This document shows, in pieces, positions 54,478 through 64,000 of a stretch of DNA of 64,000 bases (its first letter is position 1; each line of letters begins with the position of its first letter). The position numbers were made by a program, and so were the translations under genes. The notes under the pieces were generated by a model. That model was not told the DNA's origin and did not search any database. It worked only from the letters and a program-made list of their open reading frames with translations. The stretch is from Perca fluviatilis (lineage: Eukaryota; Chordata; Actinopteri; Perciformes; Percidae), in assembly GCF_010015445.1 (NCBI RefSeq), contig NC_053112.1, positions 34,458,998 through 34,522,997 on the forward strand. The letters are read 5' to 3'.

Positions 54478-54830
54478 GTGTAGCGATACCTTCACAGCTG
54501 GCGAAGTCGAGCTAACAAACTAGCAGGCAATCGGTCGTATATAGCTAATTACGCTGTGCACGTGCAAATAAAGATCGGTATATGCATCATAAAGGGCCTC
54601 TGATATAATATAGAAAGTTGACAATTCAAAAGAGGTAGCTATTTAATCAACTTACCCCTGGAGATACCTTCACAGCTGGTGAAGTCAAGCTAACAAACTA
54701 GCAAACAAGCTAACAAACTAGCAGGCAATCGGTCGGCTACCAAGATAAAAAATATATAATTACGCTGTGCACATACAAATAAAGATCAGTATATGCATCC
54801 AATGGATCAATCCTCACTCACTCATGTCAA
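54478..54830. repeat. local duplication, two diverged copies
   Basis: The block ACCTTCACAGCTGGCGAAGT, CTAGCAGGCAATCGGTCG, ATTACGCTGTGCACGTGCAA, AAGATCGGTATATGCATC (54488-54590) recurs at 54664-54799 with small changes. The second copy also has an internal repeat of CAAGCTAACAAACTAGCA. Confidence 0.85.
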
Positions 54831-56890
54831 AACTACAGAACTTTATTTCAACTTCCAGTTTCCAGTATGTCCGGATGGAACTGAGGTAAATGATAAAATA
54901 AAAACAGAATATTTCCATTTAATGTCATGGTGCAGTCATAAAAAAAACAAAAAAACATTGGCATCAAGGTAAGCATACAATTATCTACAATAAAGTGACA
55001 GTGACAGTCAGAAACAGAATACACATACAGTGATTATACTGCGTTTAAAAAAAACATCAGCCTTCTACTGGTTAATAAACCCCTAAAACTCTCCAGTGAC
55101 AGTAGGCTATTACACTGTAGGATACAGACAAATAAAGGTACATATATACTAATAATAAGGCTCAACAGCATCAGTAGGCTTATATCAATGATTCAGTCTA
55201 CTTCACATACAGTAGCCTACTGTATAGTGAGCAAAATGACTCCTACTGTGCCAAGACCCGGTTGAGACAGCTGGGGGAGCTAAAGTACCGGGGTTTTTAG
55301 TTCTTAACACAGTTACACGGAATATGTTTACCTGTGTGTGCTGCTGAGTTCACTCTCGTACTGCAAATAATGATTATTTAAATTATTCATTGAGTATATC
55401 ATTTTAGTTGCTTTTAAATTTGATAAAATATCGAAAACAAGCAAAAATGCCCATCCCAAGTTACCAGAGCCCAAAGTGATGTCTTAAAGCTGCGTTAGTC
55501 ATTTCTGAAAGGTGTAGCTCATAGTGACAAAGGAGAGGATTATCGGTTACAGGTTTCATGGTTCTTACATTATACGGTTGACTCTCAGCAGCTCAAATTT
55601 TCTACCACAGATAGCTGTTCAGTTGTTTTTTTTTTTGATTTTATTAAGAAAGTGGTGATAAAACCACTGTATGCTACCTGCATCACCAAACTGAAAAAAA
55701 AATAAAGTTTGCCATACATTATGGAAGAGAGTCAAAGCTAAAGACCCAGATATTTCTCTGGAGCTGGACTAAACCACAGCTACAGTACATACAACACCAA
55801 TGAACATTTGCCCTAACATTATTCAGGTTCCAAAAAAACTACTCAAACTGAATGCTAACATTGCTCCGTGTCTGTTGGATGTGTAGGAAACTGTTGCTAA
55901 CATGTCGGCTTTGTTTATTGTTATCTCCAAAAATGAATGCAGCTTTATAGTGACCTATTTTATTTGTCCATCATAACAAAAACATCCAAATTACAATAAT
56001 ATGACGAGCACACAAGTTGAAATGTTGGGTAGTTTTATTTTCTTCCTTATTTACATACATGATGAGATTCTGCCTACCTGAACATTTGATTAATACAACT
56101 AATTAATAATGATTAATACGACTAATCTTTTCAGAATTAGTTTACACATAAATGTTAAGTAACAACATCCCTAAAGAACGCTATAAGCTACCATTAAGCA
56201 AACTATGTTCTCTAATTGAACCACCTCTGATGAATATACTGTGTTTCACTACCGACTCCACTTACTTATTTCACAATAGAGATACAATTCATTGACCAAA
56301 TCGATGCTCTAGTCCCTGACACTAATCAAATATTAATACATATGGATGGAAAGCCAAGAGAAAGACATGGGGAGTGTCGTAAGTGCTTTCCCTTATGAAA
56401 GCCAAAAGACTAACGAGGATAAATTGAATTAGTTTCAAAGCTATTGTTCATTTAACTTGATATGCAAGTAGCCTGTCCTCCTCCTGAGGGCACCCTTTGT
56501 GGCAGCAGCAGCTGCTCAATAACATCAGACAGTTAAAGAAATGATTATTGATTAGGTGCCGCAAACACCATGAATAGCGTATGCTGAAAATGGACATGTA
56601 GAGCTAATGCATCAGTCCCTCGGCTCCTCACGTACGCACAAAAGAAAATCAGTGAGGACCTGGTCAACAGGAAAGTCTCTTCAAAACCTGAGCCCCGGTG
56701 TAATCACTGGAGAAGCAAATAATGGTAATTAGGATACTCGCTGCAAACAAAGACAAGCTGGGCAGGGGGAGGAACTCTTTTCATCTGTTTAATAAGTATA
56801 CTGTTTCAGTTTCCTGCTGAACCCATAATGCAAACATCCCTCTCCGACTGTAGCTCAGACCCCATAACAATGACCCCAATAAACGTCAGT
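54831..56890. other. intergenic, nothing recognised
   Basis: AT-rich sequence without exon-like frames or repeats with clear ends. Some segments may belong to the element beginning at 52972. Confidence 0.5.
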
Positions 56891-56929
56891 CAGTGGTATG
56901 TACTTCACATCAAATAATGTGCAATAACC

Positions 56930-57150
56930 CACACTGCATATCACACTGTATATAAACCTTTTTTTTCTTCTTCTTTTTATGTATATAGTGTCTCAGAACT
57001 GTGCACCTTACCCCCTTTTTTTGCACTACTTATTTTATTCCATGTTTTTATTTTTATTTTTTATGTACATGTTGGCACTGGAAAAGAAGTTGCTTTTAAT
57101 CTCATTGTACATGTGTATAGTGACAATAAAAGGCATTCTATTCTACATGC
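56930..57150. repeat. LINE-like 3' tail
   Basis: CATTGTACATGTGTATAGTG, ACAATAAAAGGCATTCTATT and CTAC resemble the 3' end of a non-LTR element frequent in fish. The preceding TGTGCACCTTACCCCC fits the same tail. Confidence 0.5.
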
Positions 57151-57629
57151 CACTTTGTCCATTTCACATGTGCCATGAATTCACATGTATTCAATATTTA
57201 TTTGTCCATTTATTTGTATATTTTAGCATGCAGTACACCAAACACTTCATGGCTTGACTGCTGACAGTTGACAAGATATTATTACGTCCAACCAATGATA
57301 AAATGAGACATTGAATCAAATGACTAGATCCCACTGACAATTTTACAAATACAAACGAAAATCAGCCAGAACAGCAATAGTCTGTATCTCATCTTATTGA
57401 GCATGGATGGATAGTTTTTATTATTTTTTATACATATTTTTATGTGACTTGATGATGGTGAAATGGACATGAAGTGATGTCAGGAGAAAGGCAGCTCACT
57501 CAGCCAATAACTCCTTGTACAGTATGTGTGCGGGTAGGTAGCAGAGCTTCAGGTCATTCTGGCAGCCCTGGATGTGGACGTGAGTGTGATTTGGCAGTCT
57601 GATGTCTCATAGGGAAAAAAACTCTCTAT

Positions 57630-57840
57630 TACATTACATTACATTACAAGTCATTTAGCTGACGCTTTCATCCAAAGCAACTTACAATTGCTATATATTG
57701 TATAGGCTGCACGCCTCTGGAGCAACTAGGGGTTAAGTGCCTTGCTCAGGGACACATTGGTTGATGTATCGCAGTGGGAATTGAACCCAGATCTCCCACA
57801 CCAAAGGCATGTGTCATATCCACTCCATCACCACCCAGAG
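57630..57840. repeat. conserved fish repeat with tRNA-like box (antisense)
   Basis: (ACATT)n is followed by TCATTTAGCTGACGCTTTCA, TCCAAAGCAACTTACA, TTAAGTGCCTTGCTCAGGGA and GGGAATTGAACCC. The last, read on the other strand, is GGGTTCAATTCCC, a good polymerase III B box. This repeat type is very widespread in bony fish. Confidence 0.7.
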
Positions 57841-59380
57841 AAATGACGTCTTAGTAAATGGCAAACGGACTGCATTTATACAGCACTTCACAAATATGCC
57901 TCTCATTCACCCACGACTCTAATACACCAATAGCGGCAGTCTACCATGCAAACTGCTGGACCATTGTCTTGCCCACATGTGGACAGAGTTTTGGAACCGA
58001 CAACCATGCGATCAGAGGACAAGCCACTCTACCTCTTCGTGCTAGTTAGTGTTTTTTTTATTGCCCCTCTTGATTGCCAAGATTTGGGAAAACATTTTCT
58101 GTTTAGTTTTTTGTCTTAATATTCATATAACACTTTATACATTCATGTGGCATCCCTGCAGCATATATATCTTGATAGCACAGGTTGTTCTGAAAAAGGA
58201 ATTATGTCTATAACTTGATTACAGGGCCAGTACAAACAGCAAAGAGGAAAGATGGCATCCCTGTCTGGTCCCTCTATGGACGTTCGTGATTTACCTTTCT
58301 TTTTTTGAAAGCAGTAAATTCCTGATTGTTAACAGCTGTAGATTTTACTTATATAACATATCATAGACAATAGACAAAATGAAGTTTCCTCAGCACATTA
58401 ATATGTCCAAATATCTACAAATGCTCTAGTTATGACATCATTTTCCAGTTATGAATTGTTCTAAAAAGGAGCAACAACGCGAGTATGAAAAACAAAACCC
58501 TGCCTTCTTATTGTTCATATACATATAGATATAGATATACATCGAAAATACATTCAAAAGTTGTTATGACTTTATATGATACTAGCGGTGGTAACAATAT
58601 CATAATCAAGTATGTCAGGTAGGTTGAGCTACTCATGAATAGCACAGAACAACCTCAAGAGATGTACACTGTAACATGTACATCATACAAGGGACAAACA
58701 CTGAGGTTTTGTAGTTGTGAAACATATATGATTATATAACTGATATGATTGCAGATGATGCGACTTTAAAAGGGCACCAATTTAAATAGGCTCTCCTCTT
58801 AATTTTGCCCAAATGAAAGTAATAGGCCAGAAAGTTGCTAAGTAATTATTACAATGAATTTTGGAAAGACGTTTAAAAGATATCATCTTCAATTATTGAC
58901 AGGTATCATAGTCACAATTTCAGCATAGTCATGTGTTTTTAGATGCTTCAAAATCAACCTGGAAAATGAGGGTTAGAGGGGAATCTAAATACTCATAATT
59001 AGTATTATATATATAGACCATACAGGTTAGTAACTTTTCATGTCAGAAACGGGATTAGCCACCACCATTATTGTTTAAACTGTATATGGGTGACTTATGT
59101 GGGTGTTTTGTTTTGTCCTCTTGTAAATAATTATTATCTTTTGTATTGTTAGCAGATTATTGTGTTGTATTTTCTCCCCACAGTGATGGTTTTCAGCAGT
59201 TAAGTGTATACTCTGAATACAGTGCTGACCTTTTTAGATAATAAGATATAAAAGGATATTTAAAACAATCATTTCCAGAATTCAACTTAAGTGGAGAATG
59301 AGGTAAAATAATTTAGTCCCCCTTTTACAGCTGATTTAATGGTTGATAGAGATATTTTGACTAAATTATACTGTGTATGC
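57841..59380. other. intergenic, nothing recognised
   Basis: AT-rich stretch downstream (3' side) of the minus-strand receptor gene. The receptor's 3' UTR must enter its right part or the following repeat, but I found no convincing poly(A) signal. Confidence 0.45.
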
Positions 59381-59387
59381 TTAAGGT

Positions 59388-59640
59388 CACAATTGTTTCC
59401 TGAACCTAACCAAATTTTTGTGCCCAAACTTAACCAAACTGCGACCACTTCACAATGTAGTGTTTAAAAAAGCTACCATTACCTTTAGGTATGAGGACAG
59501 AAAAAAAGCCCTATGGGTCGCAGTAGAGGGCAGAGAACAATTGACCTATGTGGTCGTACGGTTTCGCGGACTTGTTGGAAAAATGAGAAACAAGCCAAAC
59601 AGAAAAACTGCATCAACAAAGAAGAATATCCATCATGGTT
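59388..59640. repeat. fish repeat (AACCTAACCAAA type)
   Basis: AACCTAACCAAATTTTTGTG, CCCAAACTTAACCAAACTGC and CGTACGGTTTCGCGGACTTG fit a dispersed family seen in percomorphs, by recollection. Boundaries are uncertain. Confidence 0.45.
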
Positions 59641-59881
59641 TTACTCATAATACTTGTGAGTGAGTTGTCAAGTATTGATTGGAATGAGAGTTAGCATGAC
59701 CCCCCTTTTGTCGCAGTTTTAATTTAGTCACTTTAAAGTTGAGGCCCTTTTTCAAACATTTCAATAATTTCTTCCAACCCATATGTAGTTTTCATCATCC
59801 CTGAAAATATCCACACAAACCGAAATACAAATCGTGCATTTCTGCAAATGATTACCAATGAACCTTCTTTGTATGTGCAAC

Positions 59882-60994
59882 TTAGACATTTGTTGATTTG
59901 CAATCTGTACAAACCCCGTCTTCATTTTTTTGTGTCTCTCTGCTTTTGGAGTGTCCTAACTGTGAACTGAAGGGATGGTAACACTTACACACGGACAAAA
60001 AGGCCACCCTGTAGTTGTTGTTCATCCACCCGTACAGTATGGGATTGACAAACGTCGAGCACATTGCCACAATGTGGAACACCGTGAAAAGCAGCTTGAA
60101 ATCCTTCATAAACAACAACGTGCTGTCAATGTCAACAGCCAACTGGAATGCATGTAAAGGCAACCAGCTGACAGCGAAAACCACAACCATGGTCACCAGC
60201 ATCTTAGTGGTCTTCTTCCTGTGCAGACGGCGGTCATTTCGACCTATGTAAACCACACGATTATTCAGCTTATTCCAGATGCTGATGTATGCAACGCAGT
60301 TGATAGCCAGAGGTAAACCGCATTGAACCAGAAGCACTGATATACTGTAGATGCTTCCGTTTGCGCTGCTTCCCGGCCAATGCTCCGTACACACCTGAAT
60401 AGACAGGTGTGGTAGTATGACGAACGTCCCGTACTCCCTGAAGATGGCAAGCGGGCTGGCCAAAAGGGCGCTGACAGCCCATGTGATGACAATGACCACA
60501 GCGCACATGTCTTTGGACATCTTGGTCTCCATGTGGTAGACAATGCTCCTGTGGCGGTCCACGGCGATGACGTTCATGGTGATGGTGGACACGTGCACGG
60601 CCAGGCCTTGAGAGTAGGGCAGCATGAAGCACAACACCTGACCAAACTTCCACTCGCCATACAGAGTGTTGACAAGGGTGAAAGGCAAACACAGCGCATT
60701 CACCAGCAAGTCTGCCACAGCTAAGTTTACAATGAAGAAATTGTTGACAGTCCGTAGATGTTTAAACTTGCAGACAACGTATATCACTAAGGAGTTTCCG
60801 ATGACTCCAAACAATATGATTGTGCTGTAAGCAAGAATGAGACTTACTCGAACTCCAACCAGCTTTGTGCTGTCATCCAGCTTCAAAAAGGGCTCATCAT
60901 TTACTGTGCCGGTAGTTGAGCAGCAGTTGGAAGATTTAGGTTCAAGTTGGAATTCTTCCACTTGAGTCATGTTGAGTTGATCTGCTGAATCCAT
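59882..60994 (-). CDS. npy2rl: neuropeptide Y receptor, Y2 subfamily (Y2-like)
   Basis: A rhodopsin-class Gi-coupled receptor for NPY/PYY peptides at the plasma membrane, with a single coding exon of 370 residues. Landmarks: sequons at N8 and N212; TM1 GN at 66-67; TM2 LAVAD (D95); disulfide C122-C202; DRH at 146-148 (the Y2-group form of DRY); ECL2 CTEHWPG; TM6 FAVSWLPLHAFQLAVDID; TM7 NPILY (317-321); Cys 336/338 for palmitoylation; C-terminal STNV. The block FAVSWLPLHAFQLAVDIDS is identical to human Y2. Several other parts differ (VDRHRSIVYHMETKMSK), so it looks like the teleost Y2-2 (npy2rl) paralogue; Y2 itself or Y7 are not excluded. Met at 60994 is preferred over 61039 because TTTTCCCAG, a good acceptor, lies between. 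Confidence 0.88.
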   Translation of the reverse strand: MDSADQLNMTQVEEFQLEPKSSNCCSTTGTVNDEPFLKLDDSTKLVGVRVSLILAYSTIILFGVIGNSLVIYVVCKFKHLRTVNNFFIVNLAVADLLVNALCLPFTLVNTLYGEWKFGQVLCFMLPYSQGLAVHVSTITMNVIAVDRHRSIVYHMETKMSKDMCAVVIVITWAVSALLASPLAIFREYGTFVILPHLSIQVCTEHWPGSSANGSIYSISVLLVQCGLPLAINCVAYISIWNKLNNRVVYIGRNDRRLHRKKTTKMLVTMVVVFAVSWLPLHAFQLAVDIDSTLLFMKDFKLLFTVFHIVAMCSTFVNPILYGWMNNNYRVAFLSVCKCYHPFSSQLGHSKSRETQKNEDGVCTDCKSTNV

Positions 60995-61018
60995 GGCGGA
61001 CAGTCTCCAGAAGTCACT

Positions 61019-61020
61019 CT
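61019..61020 (-). other. candidate splice acceptor just upstream of the receptor start
   Basis: On the minus strand ATATTTTCCCAG precedes AGTGACTTCTGG and then the ATG at 60994. NPY2R genes typically have a non-coding first exon, so this acceptor fits. It would exclude the upstream in-frame Met at 61039. Confidence 0.6.
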
Positions 61021-61039
61021 GGGAAAATATGGACATCAC

Positions 61040-62645
61040 TTTCAGTAATGGACATACATGTTGTGACTAAACAAAGTCAATTACTTCTATTTTTTATCAA
61101 TTTTTTTTTTTTTATATCAACAGGCAATAAGCTTGTAGGAGCCACATATTGTATATTGTTTATGGTCTCATTTATATTAATTATTGATTATTCTATTGTG
61201 CACTTATATTGTAGGTTGTGGGCGTTTTCATCGCGGTTTGAGCGGAAGTGAAAACATATTTGCTTGCTTCACCTGTTCACCTGGGTTTTTTGGGCTTTGA
61301 CAGAGGTGGTGAGCCTGGGAGCGAACACTTTCTGCTGACCGCCGCACTAACGCACTTATTACTTATTACACATTTGGTAACTGCAGTACTAGTTGTATTT
61401 TACGTGTGGAGGAATACATCATTGCAATACAATCTCGAGCAAGTCACAGTGTGTTTATGCATCTCTCAGCGTTTAGTCCCTCGCGGCAGCACTTTGTTGG
61501 ACTGCTTACAGCCGCAACAAAGCTGGCTAAATGTTTTCATTTCTCCACAAACAATACTGTGTGATCTAGAAAATATAAAACAATAATGTTTCTTTTCTTT
61601 TGGAACATATGAAAAGCGTTAAAGTTAATGAATATGTATTCTGCCTACAAACAACAATGACACTGTGGAATTATTGTTTTTTTAATATATTTCAACAGAT
61701 TCTAAGAACATTTATTTTAATTAAGTATGCACTGATGCCTACTAAAAATCTAACTAGCATTACAGAGGAAGATGAGCTATGATTTATGATATGCAAATTT
61801 GACTAGTAATGTTAAAATAAGCCTGCTGAGTATGCCAGGAGACTGATCCTGGAGATGTTTCACAAATAGAGCAAGATACAACAAAAGCTATGGACACTCT
61901 GAAAGTAGTGTTGGAGGCTTGCTGTAATATGGGGACACTGATCCACAGCCATCTACAAATAAAGCTTAAAAAATACATATATGAGCTCATTCACATAAAG
62001 TCACTCCAAACTCCAGGACACTCCAAAGTGTCATCTGGTGACTTCATTGATTTTAGTCTTGATGCTCTGTTTTCCAGCTTATAGGATAACTGTTGTGTGT
62101 ATGCATGTATTGACTTCTACTTTCAAAAAGCACAATAAACATTAGTTTTTAGGGTTGATTGTCCCTTAAAAAGATCTTGGACTATTACACTGAACTAAAA
62201 AAAAATACCACAACCACATACAGTATTCTCCTTAAATGATAAATGCTGCATTTCTATTTGTTAACATTTGAAAACTGTCAGATACTGTCATCACTTCAGT
62301 CTCACCTCTGAACCTGTGAGTGAAGATGAGTGACAAGCTGCTGCTGGACTGGACATTTTAAATGAGTATGCGTGAATTGTCGAAGGAACCTTTACACAAT
62401 CCCAGCCTGGATATATTTCTGATATTTCATGTATCCATTACGCAGAGAAAGTAGCTTCAAAAGTTAAAATGCAGTTGTCACTGGATCCCGCAGCAGTTTG
62501 TGATTATCATTTATAAAGAGAAAGAAATGAGAAACGTGACATTGGTCAGTTGCTAATACGCAAGCCTGATAAACAGCAGGATACTGCTCAGTTTTCCACA
62601 CTGATAAATTGTCCGGATCGGAAGATCAACAAGCGTTTTACTCAC
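61040..62645. other. presumed 5' UTR intron of the receptor gene
   Basis: AT-rich, with no coding potential on either strand. A second, weaker minus-strand donor-like site (AGAG|GTGAGA) lies near 62306. Confidence 0.4.
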
Positions 62646-62960
62646 CTCCATCTGCAGATGTTTTCAGATTCCTCTCATTGTTTCTGCCTCCAGCAAAGTT
62701 TCGTAAAAGCTTTTGTAATGCTTCTTCTCTTTCCTGTGCTATTCAAAAGACAACAGCAATATTAACCACTCAAACGCCCACTGATGAATCTTCTTCAAAG
62801 AGGAAGATGTGCGCTCAGAAGCAAAGCGCGCAACATTTGCCAGTGCGCACTGCAGCCCGTTTGACATTGAGGGCGCATTACCTGCCCTGCGAGACAGCGA
62901 GAGAACGAAACGTGAGGCGTGTTGAGTAAGAGAGAGGAAACGCGTCCTACCCTGACCAAC
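62646..62960 (-). promoter_or_regulatory. candidate 5' UTR exon and promoter region of the receptor gene
   Basis: A near-consensus minus-strand donor (GGAG|GTGAGT, the GT read from 62645-62644) ends a possible exon at 62646. Upstream (62830-62960) the sequence becomes locally GC- and CpG-richer (GCGCAACATTTGCCAGTGCG, GAGGGCGCATTACC). There is no transcript evidence, so exon and promoter are inferred. Confidence 0.35.
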
Positions 62961-64000
62961 ATCCTCTACCCCACCTTTGCCTCACAATGGGTAATTGTTT
63001 TGATTAATTTCATTCCGAACGAGTTCGCGTCTCCTCGTGATGTTATGGCAAACGGCATGATACCGTCTGTCAGTGCAAAATGCAGAAGGATATACATTAT
63101 ATTAACACAAATTCTGCATTTGTGTTCAACTCTGTTAATAATATGCAGTGTAAAAAAATCAATCAAATCAAATTCAGAGACGTTTCGAACATAACCGAGA
63201 ATCAAATGATCTATAGGTAGGCTATGATGTGATCTGTTTTGCATGAATGCCAGCAGCTCTGCCCTGGGTGCGCCTCTGCAGAAAAATCCCTCAGAGAGAA
63301 GGAGCAGGGGTTGATCATTATTTCATTCTTAAAAGAAGATTACATTTTTTTTTTTTTTTTTAAAGAAATGTGGCTTAATTGCAAGCAGATAATAATGTCA
63401 CCTAAAGGCCTGGCTAAATTTGACTGCATGAGTGCACACATGGTTGTGTTTGCATCTTTCCACCTTTGTGAGCAAAAGTTATACACTGAGACAAACATCA
63501 TAACCCATCCATCAATTATACCCTGTGCGTCCTGTGCAGAGTCACAGAGGTCCGCAGCATATCCCAGCACAAACTGAGGCGGGGTACACCCTCAGGTTGT
63601 TAGTCTACCAAATGGCCATTAGACACATCTTCAGGGAATTCAGTCATATTCAGAGTGTGTCAATTAATGAAGGGAACAATGAATATTAATGAGGAAGTTA
63701 TAGTCAGGCATGTTTAAGTTTGCCAAGATCAACAATGTACATTGACAATTATGAGGTAAACTTACCTCTGAGCTTGAAAAATATTGTTACAGCAATGTTT
63801 GATTGATGATGACAAAAGCATGTCCCAGATTATATTGAGTAATAAAAGCAAAATCCCACTTTTCAGAGATATTAAAACCCTGATGCTTCATTGACTTTAC
63901 TCCATTACCCACAAACTGCATCATCATCATTTGAGACCTTAAAGTAATCCAAATGTTTTATATTATGGTAAATGGCAGTGAGTATTTACCATTTAAAGTG
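62961..64000. other. right end of window, nothing recognised
   Basis: AT-rich sequence with a T-run near 63345-63361. No exon-like frame, RNA gene or repeat with ends was recognised. Confidence 0.5.

Noticed and set aside
60265..60692. Alternative minus-strand open frames inside the receptor gene
   Set aside because: They are shadow frames of the NPY receptor coding sequence.
1..64000. CRISPR arrays, operons, phage or other prokaryotic systems
   Set aside because: Spliced vertebrate genes and fish repeats fill the window; no array with regular spacers or bacterial gene layout is present.

Overview
This is vertebrate nuclear DNA from a ray-finned fish, most likely a percomorph teleost. The grounds are intron-rich genes with GT-AG boundaries, dense fish-type interspersed repeats (a tRNA-derived SINE, an RTE/Rex3-like LINE, many short inverted-repeat elements), long CA/TG microsatellites, and protein matches to vertebrate genes. 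There are no operons, CRISPR arrays or prokaryotic signals. Exons were joined by reading splice sites and checking that codon phase is kept at every junction.

Layout. (1) Positions 1-23.4 kb, plus strand: most of sorbs2 (ArgBP2), entered inside an intron just upstream of the SoHo-domain exon. Seventeen constitutive-looking exons run to the stop at 21155-21157, followed by a 3' UTR of about 2.2 kb with AATAAA at 23345. It includes the large 1.8-kb exon known from the neuronal form (nArgBP2) and two further large optional exons between SH3-2 and SH3-3. (2) 23.4-27.3 kb: repeat-rich spacer. (3) 27.3-47.0 kb, plus strand: complete coding region of pdlim3 (ALP), seven exons, 313 residues, PDZ + ALP-like motif + LIM, with introns largely made of mobile elements. 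(4) 47-59.9 kb: long intergenic stretch without a convincing host gene. It holds repeats, a relic of a P-element/THAP-type transposase and a CAG-rich minisatellite. (5) 59.9-61.0 kb, minus strand: a single-exon G-protein-coupled receptor of the neuropeptide Y Y2 subfamily, probably the teleost Y2-like paralogue, with a possible 5' UTR exon near 62.65 kb.

Functionally, sorbs2 and pdlim3 encode actin/Z-disc scaffolds (SORBS2 binds vinculin, Abl/Arg and palladin; PDLIM3 binds alpha-actinin). They lie head-to-tail in the same order as on human 4q35, so this is an ancient conserved gene pair. The receptor is a neighbour with no evident functional link. I cannot decide which teleost duplicate (a or b) is present.

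I found no novel biological system. The most interesting points are the in-frame optional exons of sorbs2, splice acceptors preceded by TG repeats instead of pyrimidine tracts, and several nested transposon insertions whose target duplications can be read directly.
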